Shown one piece after another: positions 1 through 8,430 of a stretch of 64,000 nt of DNA. A program made the translations under genes and the position numbers. The DNA comes from JAHRAW01 sp965243285. Its GTDB lineage: Bacteria; Pseudomonadota; Gammaproteobacteria; Arenicellales; Poriferihabitantaceae. Under the pieces are notes generated by a model. It was not told where the DNA came from. It saw nothing but the letters and a program-made list of their open reading frames with translations, and made no database searches. How positions within the stretch are numbered: position 1 is the first letter of the stretch; each line of letters opens with the position of its first letter. The stretch spans positions 1,860,001 to 1,924,000 of the forward strand of contig OZ251537.1 of the NCBI GenBank assembly GCA_965243285.1, read 5' to 3'.

Positions 1-287
1 CCAACCCGTCGAACTCACCCAATCCGCCCACCCCACCCAATTGGATGGTCTGCGCCTTCGGCCAGCACGAATTCGCCTGCCTACGCGAAGCCGCCACCCT
101 CGGCGGCCATGTCCGCATCGGCTTCGAAAACACCCTATTTCTGAAATCCGGCCAACCCGCCCCCGACAACCCCAGCCTAATCACCCAATTCACCGCCCAC
201 GGCAACCCCGCCGCCCGCCCCATCGCCACCGCTGCCCAAGTCCGAAACATTCTGCAGTCGAAAACTGTGATATACCCAGCCATGTGA
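1..287 (+). CDS. BKACE-family (3-keto-5-aminohexanoate cleavage-type) enzyme, C-terminal fragment
   Basis: Open at the left edge; frame 3 reads through to a TGA at 285-287, so about 95 C-terminal residues are visible. The segment LGGHVRIGFENTLF followed by a conserved PA..N..LI tail and RPIATAAQVR matches the C-terminal end of the BKACE (DUF849) family, Zn-dependent enzymes that use acetyl-CoA to cleave beta-keto acids. The GGHVR.G.E piece closes the barrel in that family. Residues just before it are unusually rich in Pro, Asn and Ser (PSNSPNPPTPPN), which may be a local insertion. Substrate cannot be told from this end. Downstream is a T-rich low-complexity spacer. Confidence 0.75.
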   Translation, partial: NPSNSPNPPTPPNWMVCAFGQHEFACLREAATLGGHVRIGFENTLFLKSGQPAPDNPSLITQFTAHGNPAARPIATAAQVRNILQSKTVIYPAM

Positions 288-296
288 ATCAGCACT

Positions 297-395
297 TTGA
301 TTTTTGCTTTTCGCTTTTCGCTTTTCGCTTCACGCTGTTGATTTTCACTTCATACTTTTTGATTTTAATTTTAACTTCCGCCTTTGATTTTGATT
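297..395. repeat. T-rich hexamer tract between BKACE and the ISP gene
   Basis: Run of GCTTTT, GATTTT, GCTGTT and similar units on the plus strand, the same hexamer vocabulary as the larger intergenic elements in this window. No terminal inverted repeat is seen here. An upstream ATG at 384 is in frame with the next gene but lies in or next to this tract and is unlikely to be the true start. Confidence 0.6.
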
Positions 396-458
396 CCCCT
401 CCCACCGAGAGAGAGTAAAATACATACAAACCCCCTAAACCCCCAAATAAAACTAAAA

Positions 459-2555
459 ATGCCGACCAACGCCCAACATTTTCTCGACACTTTCGCCAAG
501 TTAACCGATAACAATCGCGATAAAGGTAGTTCGTTCGAGCGCCTAACCTGCGCCTGGCTGCGCGCCGCCGCCATCCATGCTCATCAGTTTAGGGAAGTTT
601 ATTTATGGCGGGAATTCGCCGCCCAACACGACATGGGTGCGACCGACATCGGCATCGATTTAGTCGCCCGCACTTATGATGGCGAATATTGCGCCATCCA
701 ATGCAAATTTTTAGCCAAAGATTACAACCTCGCCAAACAAGATATCGATTCCTTCTTCACCGCCTCCGGCAAAAGTTATGCCGGCATCGAATTCAGCCAT
801 CGAATCATCATCACCACCACCGCCAACTGGACAAAACACGCCGAAACTGCCCTACAAAACCAACGCATTCCATGCTCCCGAATAGATTTCACCGCCGAAC
901 TCGATGCCGCCGCCATCGACTGGGCAGCGGTGCAAGCCGTGCTGCCATCCTATGAATTCCAAGCTACCAGCGCCGCCGCCACCAACATCGCCGACCTAAA
1001 ACCTTCCGCTCCAGGTACAGCGGAGGTAGACCTAGCCGCGCTGCTAAAAAACATCTTGCCGTCCAAAAACAAAGCTGCCAAAAAAGAATTACGCCCGCAC
1101 CAAAGCCGAGCGCTAGCCGATGTACTCGCCAGATTAAAACAAGCCGACCGCGGCAAACTCATCATGGCGTGCGGCACCGGCAAAACCTTCACCGCCTTAA
1201 AAATATCCGAATGCCTAGCGCCGGATGGCGGCCACATATTATTCCTCGTGCCATCGCTGGCGCTGTTATCGCAAACCTTGCGCGAATGGTCGAATGATTC
1301 GGCGCGCTCGTTGCGCTGTTTTGCGGTGTGCTCGGATACCAAAGTGGGCCAAACCACCGAAGACATCAGCGTGCATGATTTAGCCATCCCGGCCACCACC
1401 GATGGCAAAAAACTCGCCGCCCAACTGACCAAACCGCAGCCGACAATCGCCGATAAACCACGCACCAATGTAATTTTCGCCACCTATCATTCCATCGATG
1501 TGGTGGCCGCCGCCCAGCAACATGGCGGCGCCGAATTCGACATCATCATCTGCGATGAAGCGCACCGCACCACCGGCGTCGAAGGCGTGGACAAAAGCGG
1601 CGCCATCAAGCAATCCCACTTCACCAAAGTACACCAAGCCGACTATCTGCGCGCCAAAAAACGCCTCTACATGACCGCCACGCCGCGCATTTACACCGAA
1701 GCGGCCAAAGCGCGCGCCAAAGAAATAGACGCCGGCATATTCTCCATGGATGATGTCGACAAGTATGGCGAAGAATTACACCGCCTAGATTTTTCCACCG
1801 CCGTCGGCCAGGGTTTATTGAGCGATTACAAGGTATTAATTTTGGCGGTGGACGAGCGCCATGTGAGTGCCGTCATGCAAGATGATTTTTCCAAAAACGG
1901 CGAGTTGGATTTATTAAGCGACACGGCAAAAATAATCGGTTGCTGGAATGGTTTGGCCGGCAAAAACCGCGACTCAGATAACCAAAAAGTACCCCGCATG
2001 CGTCGCGCCGTGGCATTTACCCAAAGCATCAAAGCATCCGAGCAAATCGCCGCCCAATTCTCCGAAATCGTCACCAAGTACACCGCCGATAACCCGCACG
2101 AAAATGTATGGAAGTGCGAAGTAAAACATGTAGACGGCACGCAAAACGCCTTGCGCCGCAATCAGGCATTAAGTTGGCTGAAACAAGAGCCAAGCGATAT
2201 GGGCGATAACGACTGCCATATTCTCAGCAATGTACGCTGCCTATCCGAGGGCGTGGATGTGCCGGCGTTAGATGCAGTGATGTTCCTAAACCCCCGCAAA
2301 TCCCAGGTGGATGTAGTGCAATCCGTCGGCCGAGTCATGCGCAAAGCCGTCGGCAAAGACTACGGCTATATAATTCTGCCCATCGCCATCGCCGCCGGCA
2401 GTAAACCGGAAGATTTACTGCACAATAATGATAACAACGACATGCCAAAATTTGGCGGTGATAGGCGGTTATCTGGTTGTTTTCATTGGCAAAATTGCGG
2501 TGATTTTAGGGCAATAAAAAAGGTAGTGCTTGACTACCCCATAGTGGTTTTTTGA
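459..2555 (+). CDS. Type ISP restriction enzyme, nuclease-helicase half (split by inversion)
   Basis: Counting from the ATG at 459 the protein is 698 aa. Residues 25-100 resemble an Mrr-like PD-(D/E)xK nuclease (GIDLVA then AIQCKF). A superfamily 2 translocase follows: Walker A ACGTGKTF near 237, DEAH near 366, MTATPR near 404, and motif VI QSVGRVMR near 621. In Type ISP enzymes (LlaGI, LlaBIII) one polypeptide carries nuclease, helicase, adenine methyltransferase and target recognition domain. Here the family-like sequence stops at LLHNND near residue 658. The last 40 residues are foreign and are read from the far end of an inverted segment. The methyltransferase half lies on the opposite strand at 2572-5493. 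Without it the nuclease-helicase has no recognition domain and is probably inactive. ATG 459 is preferred over 384 because the family similarity starts close to it. Confidence 0.85.
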   Translation: MPTNAQHFLDTFAKLTDNNRDKGSSFERLTCAWLRAAAIHAHQFREVYLWREFAAQHDMGATDIGIDLVARTYDGEYCAIQCKFLAKDYNLAKQDIDSFFTASGKSYAGIEFSHRIIITTTANWTKHAETALQNQRIPCSRIDFTAELDAAAIDWAAVQAVLPSYEFQATSAAATNIADLKPSAPGTAEVDLAALLKNILPSKNKAAKKELRPHQSRALADVLARLKQADRGKLIMACGTGKTFTALKISECLAPDGGHILFLVPSLALLSQTLREWSNDSARSLRCFAVCSDTKVGQTTEDISVHDLAIPATTDGKKLAAQLTKPQPTIADKPRTNVIFATYHSIDVVAAAQQHGGAEFDIIICDEAHRTTGVEGVDKSGAIKQSHFTKVHQADYLRAKKRLYMTATPRIYTEAAKARAKEIDAGIFSMDDVDKYGEELHRLDFSTAVGQGLLSDYKVLILAVDERHVSAVMQDDFSKNGELDLLSDTAKIIGCWNGLAGKNRDSDNQKVPRMRRAVAFTQSIKASEQIAAQFSEIVTKYTADNPHENVWKCEVKHVDGTQNALRRNQALSWLKQEPSDMGDNDCHILSNVRCLSEGVDVPALDAVMFLNPRKSQVDVVQSVGRVMRKAVGKDYGYIILPIAIAAGSKPEDLLHNNDNNDMPKFGGDRRLSGCFHWQNCGDFRAIKKVVLDYPIVVF
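2516..2538 (-). terminator. Rho-independent terminator behind the ISP methyltransferase half
   Basis: Read on the minus strand: GGTAGT, loop CAAGC, ACTACC, then six T. It sits 34 bp beyond the stop of the minus-strand methyltransferase half, so it would be the terminator of the intact ISP gene. In the present arrangement the plus-strand half runs through it, and its last codons are translated from this region. Confidence 0.75.
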
Positions 2556-2571
2556 GACGAATTATTGGCGG

Positions 2572-5493
2572 TTATTCGAGCAATTTTGGCAATGCGTTCA
2601 CTATTTCGACGGTGTTTACGCTAACCGTGGTGACCTTACGGATGAGGTCGATGATATAGCGAGGGTCATCGCTCCAATCATTGGCATCGTTGGTGATTTG
2701 GATGTCTTTATGGGTGCTGATTTTATAGCGGTCGATGATCCAATCCACCGCCGGCTTGCCATTGACGACATATTGTTGGGCGGCGGGCGGTATATTTTCG
2801 ATGGTGATGTTTTCGTTATAGATGATGCGGGTTGTGTCGGCGGTTTTATCTTCGCCGCGCGCGTATTTCATTTTCACTACGCGGAAGTAATTCGCATCAT
2901 CCAGGTCAGCATTATTTTCGATAATGTTTAGCGGGTATGGGGCGACGCTTTCATAGTTCACATGCAAGTCGGCGAGTTGTTCGCCGGCTTGGGCATAGGC
3001 ATGAAACTCATCGACGGTTTTGGCATAGGGAATGCGTGGCAAGGTTTTCTTTAAGTCGGATGCATAACGGGTTTTATAATCGGCATTATGCAACGCCGCA
3101 TAAACATAATGAAAGATGGCATCGCCGGTGATGGAATCGTCTTGGTAGTGCTGGCGGAATAGTTTGAGCGTGGCGAGCGGGATGTTGTCCACTCGGGTGT
3201 AGCACTCGGCGGTGGGAGAATGATTTTCTACGAATGTGTGGCGGGGGAAGCTTTGAGTACCTGCAACAAACGATACATCAGGCACAATATCCGCCATCAA
3301 CACTGAAAACTCTTTGCGTGGGTCTGTACAAATACAAATCGCTCGATTTTTATTTTCAGGGGTTGGAAAATATTTTGGTTGTATGTATACCGAGTTATTA
3401 ATTTGTCGATTGAAATATAAATATTGTTTGACAAACGGGCGATAAATGCTCTTTCGAATATGCTCGGTAGAAAAGTTTATTTTCTTACCTGCCTGAAAAT
3501 CTAGAAAAATACTCCCATCCCAACTAATTTTAGTTGGATCATTATCGACAAACGACGTTATTCCTTTTTCTTTTTCACTGATGCTTGCTTGTTGATAGCG
3601 GTCAAGTTCGCTGTTGTAGAAATCAATCATTGCTTTCACATTTTTCGATAAATCATCCTTTAAGAAATTGTAAACCCACGCATCCCTATTAGTTTTTACG
3701 CCACTACCATAAGAAATAAAAATGCTGGGGATTTTCGCATCGCCTTTCTTTTTGTTTGCCTTATCGCCTAATGGTAAATAGGCTTCGAACTGCTCATTTT
3801 GCTGATTAATCCAGTCATTATGTTTGTCTGGAGTAATGGTTTGCCATGGTGTTTCGGCGAGATTGCCGAATTTAATCAAAGCATCTTTTTTTTGTTTGGT
3901 GGTTAAGTTATCACCGATGTCGAGATAATGGATTTTTCCGTGTGTTTTCGCGTTCGGATTCTTCACTAAAAACAAAATGGCGATGCCGGTCATGCTCACT
4001 TGGCCGAAGATATTCTGCCCTTCGCCAGAATGCTTATTCAGCAAGTTTTTACGGATATTGCCACGCAGGTCAAGTACATAAATATTACTAAACTCTTCAC
4101 ACAAGCATTTTCGCAGGCCATCCGCTGAACTACCGTCGATGTAGCCGCCGTTACTGACATAAGCAACTATACCTTCGTTGCCAATCCGGTCGCTTGCCCA
4201 ACGGATGGCGCGAACATATGAATCATACAAACTTGTTTTTAGTGTGGCGGTGGAATGGGCGACATAACTCTTGGTGATGCTTGCATCCAAATTTTCATAT
4301 TTAATATTTTTATTATCATCATTCGCTTTTTTCTGCCCAACCGAATACGGCGGATTGCCGAATACCACGCGAATCGGTGTGTTCTTTTGTTTTTTAATCC
4401 GAGCGGAGTTGACCGGCGATACTGTGGGCACGGTATGACCATGATCTGAATCATCATCCGACTCATTAATCTGGAAGGTATCGGTTAGGGCGATGCCGTC
4501 GAAGGGTTGGTAGGTGGTGGTTTTATCGGTTTGTAGCTCGTGATACGCCTGCTCGATATTGATGGCGGCGATGTAATACGCCAGCAATACGATTTCATTG
4601 GCGTGGAGTTCGTGTTCGTATTTGCGTTGCAAATCTTCAGGTTTTATCAAGCCGGATTGCAGCAATCGGGTGATAAATGTGCCGGTACCGGTGAACGGGT
4701 CTAGCACATGCACATTTTCGGCGGTGATGCCCTTGCCGAATTCTTGTTTCAGTAAATCGTCCACGCTATGCACGATAAAATCCACCACTTCCACCGGGGT
4801 GTAGACGATGCCGAGTCTTTCCGACATTTTGGGGAACGCTTTGCTGAAAAATTTATCGTATAACTCGATGATGATTTTTTGTTTGCCAGCCGCATTATCG
4901 ATTCCTTCGGCGCGTTGTTGCACGCTGGCATAGAATTTTTCTAGGCTGGCGGATTCTTTCGCTATATTTTGTTCATCCAACAACTCCAGCATGGATTGCA
5001 TGGTTTTCGACACCGGGTTTTTAGCGACAAAATTATCATTACCAAATAAGGCATTAAAAACTGGCCGCGTGATGAGATGTTGCGCCAGCATTTCGATGGC
5101 ATCGTCTTCCGATACGGCGGGGTTCAAGTTTTGCTGCAACTCCGCCAAAAATGCATCAAAGCGCTGGCGGTAGCCGGCTTGGCTGTTCGCCACCAAACTT
5201 TTAATACGCGTGATGTGACGCGCCGCGATTTCAGCAACATCCCCGGCCCAAGTTTCCCAATAGCGCCGGTCGCCACATTTTTTTACGATGGTGGCGTAAA
5301 TCGCCTCTCGCCAGCCGTCTATGGTAAATAAATCGACCTGCTCGCTTAATAGTTTGTCCGCCGCCTCGCCGCCGCCCCCATCATCCCCTCCGATACCGAT
5401 AACCTGGATATGCTCGCTATTGGCTTTATTCAGTTCAATTTTATTTATCTCAGCGTTGAACCGATTATCATGGGCACGCAACGCCTGCAACAC
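2572..5493 (-). CDS. Type ISP adenine methyltransferase and target-recognition half (split by inversion)
   Basis: 973 aa from a GTG at 5493. The frame is open 29 codons further upstream but contains no better start, which suggests the true N-terminus was lost. Motif X region GIVYTPVEVVDFI lies at about 228-240, the SAM-binding motif DPFTGTGTF at about 265-273, and catalytic NPPY near 380, all typical of an N6-adenine methyltransferase. The long region after about 450 should hold the target recognition domain. The N-terminal 200 residues match the helical coupler of Type ISP enzymes. If expressed from GTG it could still methylate DNA; without the helicase half it cannot restrict. Confidence 0.85.
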   Translation of the reverse strand: MLQALRAHDNRFNAEINKIELNKANSEHIQVIGIGGDDGGGGEAADKLLSEQVDLFTIDGWREAIYATIVKKCGDRRYWETWAGDVAEIAARHITRIKSLVANSQAGYRQRFDAFLAELQQNLNPAVSEDDAIEMLAQHLITRPVFNALFGNDNFVAKNPVSKTMQSMLELLDEQNIAKESASLEKFYASVQQRAEGIDNAAGKQKIIIELYDKFFSKAFPKMSERLGIVYTPVEVVDFIVHSVDDLLKQEFGKGITAENVHVLDPFTGTGTFITRLLQSGLIKPEDLQRKYEHELHANEIVLLAYYIAAINIEQAYHELQTDKTTTYQPFDGIALTDTFQINESDDDSDHGHTVPTVSPVNSARIKKQKNTPIRVVFGNPPYSVGQKKANDDNKNIKYENLDASITKSYVAHSTATLKTSLYDSYVRAIRWASDRIGNEGIVAYVSNGGYIDGSSADGLRKCLCEEFSNIYVLDLRGNIRKNLLNKHSGEGQNIFGQVSMTGIAILFLVKNPNAKTHGKIHYLDIGDNLTTKQKKDALIKFGNLAETPWQTITPDKHNDWINQQNEQFEAYLPLGDKANKKKGDAKIPSIFISYGSGVKTNRDAWVYNFLKDDLSKNVKAMIDFYNSELDRYQQASISEKEKGITSFVDNDPTKISWDGSIFLDFQAGKKINFSTEHIRKSIYRPFVKQYLYFNRQINNSVYIQPKYFPTPENKNRAICICTDPRKEFSVLMADIVPDVSFVAGTQSFPRHTFVENHSPTAECYTRVDNIPLATLKLFRQHYQDDSITGDAIFHYVYAALHNADYKTRYASDLKKTLPRIPYAKTVDEFHAYAQAGEQLADLHVNYESVAPYPLNIIENNADLDDANYFRVVKMKYARGEDKTADTTRIIYNENITIENIPPAAQQYVVNGKPAVDWIIDRYKISTHKDIQITNDANDWSDDPRYIIDLIRKVTTVSVNTVEIVNALPKLLE

Positions 5494-5612
5494 CTCCCAA
5501 ACAACTCTATACTTATCATTATGAAAGACTAACCACCATGCCCAATTTCGATTCCCAAAGTGTATTAATCACCGCCACATTATTAATTTTGCATAACTTT
5601 TGAGATAACTCC

Positions 5613-6554
5613 ATGACCATCGCAAGTGTTTATTTTGGCGCTGAATTGGGGCGCTATGGGTTTGGCGACGGGCATCCGTTTGGGCCAGACCGGTTGCATG
5701 CCTTTTGGCAAGAGACGCTGAAGCAGGGGTTGGATAAGCGCGTCGCGGTGATGACGCCGGTGGCTTGCGATGAAGACAGCCTGCGGTGCTTTCACACGGC
5801 GGATTATATCGAGCGCGTCAAGCGCGCCTCGCGCAGCGGGCTGGGGTATCTCGATGGTGGCGATACGCCGGCGTTCAAAGGCGTGTTCGAAGCCGGGTGC
5901 TATGTGGTCGGCTCGGATTTGGACGCCTTGCGCCGCATCGTCGGCGGTGAGGCGCCGCGCGCTTTCATTCCCATCGCCGGCTTACATCATGCGCGGCGCG
6001 ATGGCGCGGCCGGTTTTTGCGCCTTCAACGATTGCGGGGTGCTTATCGAGACCTTGCGCCAGCAATACGGCCTGCGGCGCGTGGCTTATGTGGATATAGA
6101 TGCGCACCACGGCGACGGCGTTTTTTATGCCTATGAAGACGACCCCGAGGTGGGCTTCGCCGATATTCATGAGGATGGGCGCTATCTTTACCCAGGCACC
6201 GGCGCCGCATCGGAGACCGGCCGCGGTGCTGCGGTGGGTACTAAATTAAATATTCCCTTGCCGCCGGGGTGCGATGACCGCGATTTTTATCGCGTGTGGC
6301 CGCGGGTGGAGGCGTATTTAACCGATTTCAAGCCGCAGATTATTTTACTGCAAGCCGGCGCCGACAGCATCGCCGGCGATCCGATAACCCACATGCGGTT
6401 TTCGCCCGCTGCGCATGGTCACGCGGCTATGCGTTTGGTGCGGTTGGCGGATGAATTTTGTGATGGTCGTTTTATCGCCATGGGTGGGGGCGGGTATAAC
6501 CGCGATAATTTGGCGTTGGGGTGGAATGAGGTGTTGAAGGCGATGGCGGGGTAG
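5613..6554 (+). CDS. Histone-deacetylase-family amidohydrolase (acetylpolyamine amidohydrolase-like)
   Basis: 313 aa. The Zn-dependent deacetylase fold is clear: GLHHAR (His 125-126), DIDAHHGDGV at 161-170 with the metal-binding Asp-x-His, HEDGRYLYPGTG at about 186-197, and LQAGADSIAGDPI near 245 with the third metal-binding Asp. Bacterial members deacetylate polyamines or small acyl-amides, and AcuC-type members act on acetylated proteins. The protein is slightly shorter than typical members. It is the only plus-strand gene next to a minus-strand sulfonate cluster whose last gene ends 6 bp away, so the two converge. Substrate is unknown. Confidence 0.85.
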   Translation: MTIASVYFGAELGRYGFGDGHPFGPDRLHAFWQETLKQGLDKRVAVMTPVACDEDSLRCFHTADYIERVKRASRSGLGYLDGGDTPAFKGVFEAGCYVVGSDLDALRRIVGGEAPRAFIPIAGLHHARRDGAAGFCAFNDCGVLIETLRQQYGLRRVAYVDIDAHHGDGVFYAYEDDPEVGFADIHEDGRYLYPGTGAASETGRGAAVGTKLNIPLPPGCDDRDFYRVWPRVEAYLTDFKPQIILLQAGADSIAGDPITHMRFSPAAHGHAAMRLVRLADEFCDGRFIAMGGGGYNRDNLALGWNEVLKAMAG

Positions 6555-6560
6555 GGCGGG

Positions 6561-7550
6561 TTAGGTGGTCAGCACGATTTTTGGGGCCGGGCAGGCGCCG
6601 GCTAATAGGTCGGCGAAGGCGGTGGCGCCGTCGGCTAGCGGGCGTTGTTCTAGCCAAGCGAGGTCGCCTAAGGCGCCGCTGTGGAGTTTGGTGAGGGTGG
6701 CGCGCAAATCTACCGGGGTGTAGGTGTAGCAGCCGATGAAGGTGATTTCTTGGAGGGTGAGGGCGCGCGCGTCCAGCCCGCCGGCGGCCTCCATCAGCCC
6801 GATGTGGGCGATGACGGCGCCGTGGCGGGCGGATTCTACGCTGGCGCGGCGGGTGTGGGCCGAGCCTACGGCGTCGAATATGGCGTCGAAACTGGCGGCT
6901 TCGGGCGGCGTGGCGATGGGGTCGAAAACTTCGCAGCCGGCGCTGGCGTGGGCGACGCGGCGGCGTCCGGCATTGGTTTCGGCCAGGCGTACTTGGGAGA
7001 CGCCTTTGTCGAGCAAAATTAACGCGGTTAGCAAGCCGACCGAGCCGCCGCCGAACACCAATACGCGGCATTCGCTGATGGGGCGGCTTAAGGATTTTTC
7101 CACCATGGCGACGGCGTGCAAGGCGGTGGCGCCGGGCTCGGTGAGGGCGGCTGCGGCGGCGCGCATGCCGGCTGGCAGCGGGATTAGATTGATTTCCGGC
7201 AGGGCGATTTGCTCGGCGAAGGCGCCGGCGCGGTACATGCCAATTAAATCCCGCTGCGCGCACAAGTTTTGCCGCCCACCGAGGCAATCCATACATTGCC
7301 CGCAGGTGAGCAGCGGATTCAGCACCACCGATTGCCCGGGCGTGCTGCCCTGGATGACCGTGCCCACCGCTTCATGCCCCAATATCAGCGGCGGCACGCG
7401 GCGCGGGTCATGCCCCAAATAGGCGTGCATATCCGAGCCGCAGATACCCACCGATTCGATGGCGACCAGCGCCTCGCCAGCCGCCGGGCTCGGCGGCGGC
7501 TCATCGCGGTAAGTCATTTCTTGGTCGGCGGTGTATACCAGGGCTTTCAT
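6561..7550 (-). CDS. Zn-dependent medium-chain alcohol dehydrogenase (candidate DHPS 2-dehydrogenase)
   Basis: 329 aa. Catalytic zinc ligands are visible in GICGSD (Cys near 37) and GHE (His near 59), the structural zinc cysteines in CGQCMDCLGGRQNLC, and the NAD-binding glycine motif in VFGGGSVGLL. These enzymes oxidise secondary alcohols or polyols. It is the last gene of the minus-strand group with an SDR and an HpsN-like enzyme. In Cupriavidus pinatubonensis two extra dehydrogenases (HpsO, HpsP) interconvert DHPS enantiomers through sulfohydroxyacetone, and this gene with the SDR could fill those roles. That assignment rests on context, not on a diagnostic motif. Confidence 0.75.
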   Translation of the reverse strand: MKALVYTADQEMTYRDEPPPSPAAGEALVAIESVGICGSDMHAYLGHDPRRVPPLILGHEAVGTVIQGSTPGQSVVLNPLLTCGQCMDCLGGRQNLCAQRDLIGMYRAGAFAEQIALPEINLIPLPAGMRAAAAALTEPGATALHAVAMVEKSLSRPISECRVLVFGGGSVGLLTALILLDKGVSQVRLAETNAGRRRVAHASAGCEVFDPIATPPEAASFDAIFDAVGSAHTRRASVESARHGAVIAHIGLMEAAGGLDARALTLQEITFIGCYTYTPVDLRATLTKLHSGALGDLAWLEQRPLADGATAFADLLAGACPAPKIVLTT

Positions 7551-7631
7551 GGGCTGGTCGCTCGGTTGTCTGGGCGATGATTTGGCGGATGGTTCCTAGT
7601 CTATATGTAGGGGTCGGCCGGCGGTGGGCGA

Positions 7632-8408
7632 TTATTTGGCGGTGAAGCCGCCATCCACATACAAGGTTTGGCCGGTTATGTAGGCCGATGCTTTGGAGGC
7701 GAACAGCACCGTGGCGCCGAATAAATCGGCCATTTCGCCGTTGCGACCGACGGCGGTTTGCGCCGCCAAGGCGGCGGTTTTGGCTGCATCCTCGAATAAA
7801 ACCGAGGTTAATGCGGTGCGGTAGAAGCCCGGGGCGATGGCGTTGCACGAGATGTTGTGCCGCGACCACGCCTCCGCCATGGCGCGGGTGAGTTGGCACA
7901 CGCCGCCTTTGGAGGCGCCGTAGGCGAGGCCGTTGGCGAAGGCGCGCTGGGATTGCAGCGAGGCGATGTTGATGATGCGGCCATAGCGGCGGCGGCGCAT
8001 GGCGGGGACGAATTCGCGGCTGAAAAAAAAGGGCGCCGCGAGGTTTAAATCTAAGGTTTGCCGCCACGCGGCTAAGGTGATTTCCGCCGGCGGCACGCGA
8101 CAGGTGATGCCGGCGGCGTTCACCACGCCATCGATTTGCCCGAAGGCGTGTTCGCATTGGCGCGCCGTGTCGGCGAGGGATTCTAAATCGGCGAGGTCGG
8201 CGGTTATGGCGGTGGCGGCGCCGCCTTTGGCGCGAATCTCCTCGGCGGCTTGGTTTAATTCGGATGTCCGGCGCGCCACCAAGACCACCTGCGCGCCGGC
8301 GGTGGCGAGAAACCCGGCCATGGCGCGACCGATGCCGCTGCTGGCGCCGGTGACGGCCATGGTTTGGCCATCGAGACCGAATTGGGATTGGAGGGTGAGG
8401 GCGGTCAT
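7632..8408 (-). CDS. Short-chain dehydrogenase/reductase (candidate DHPS 2-dehydrogenase)
   Basis: 258 aa classical SDR. The cofactor motif TGASSGIG lies at about 20-27, NAAG near 92, and the catalytic Ser (IASLQSQ) is followed by YGASKGG (Tyr/Lys). The C-terminus YITGQTLYVDGGF is typical of the gluconate/3-oxoacyl reductase branch. It precedes the zinc dehydrogenase by about 80 bp in the same direction. HpsO of DHPS degraders is a plausible functional counterpart, but the family is too broad to decide from sequence. A 1-kb repeat element separates it from hpsN upstream. Confidence 0.75.
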   Translation of the reverse strand: MTALTLQSQFGLDGQTMAVTGASSGIGRAMAGFLATAGAQVVLVARRTSELNQAAEEIRAKGGAATAITADLADLESLADTARQCEHAFGQIDGVVNAAGITCRVPPAEITLAAWRQTLDLNLAAPFFFSREFVPAMRRRRYGRIINIASLQSQRAFANGLAYGASKGGVCQLTRAMAEAWSRHNISCNAIAPGFYRTALTSVLFEDAAKTAALAAQTAVGRNGEMADLFGATVLFASKASAYITGQTLYVDGGFTAK

Positions 8409-8430
8409 GGGGTAGGGCGGTGGTGCTGGG

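Larger units (their letters stand above)
2425..5522. other. Inverted segment splitting the Type ISP gene; 10-bp inverted repeat at both ends
   Basis: ATAATGATAA lies at 2425-2434 on the plus strand, and its reverse complement TTATCATTAT at 5513-5522. Reversing the DNA between them joins codons CAC AAT AAT GA of the helicase half to T AAG TAT AGA GTT GTT TGG GAG of the methyltransferase half without any frame change. The result reads LLHNNDKYRVVWEVLQALRAHD, the expected inter-domain sequence of Type ISP enzymes, and gives one frame of about 1,640 codons. The junction is therefore a recent inversion in this genome, a phase-variable switch, or an assembly artefact; the sequence alone cannot say which. 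Confidence 0.85.
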
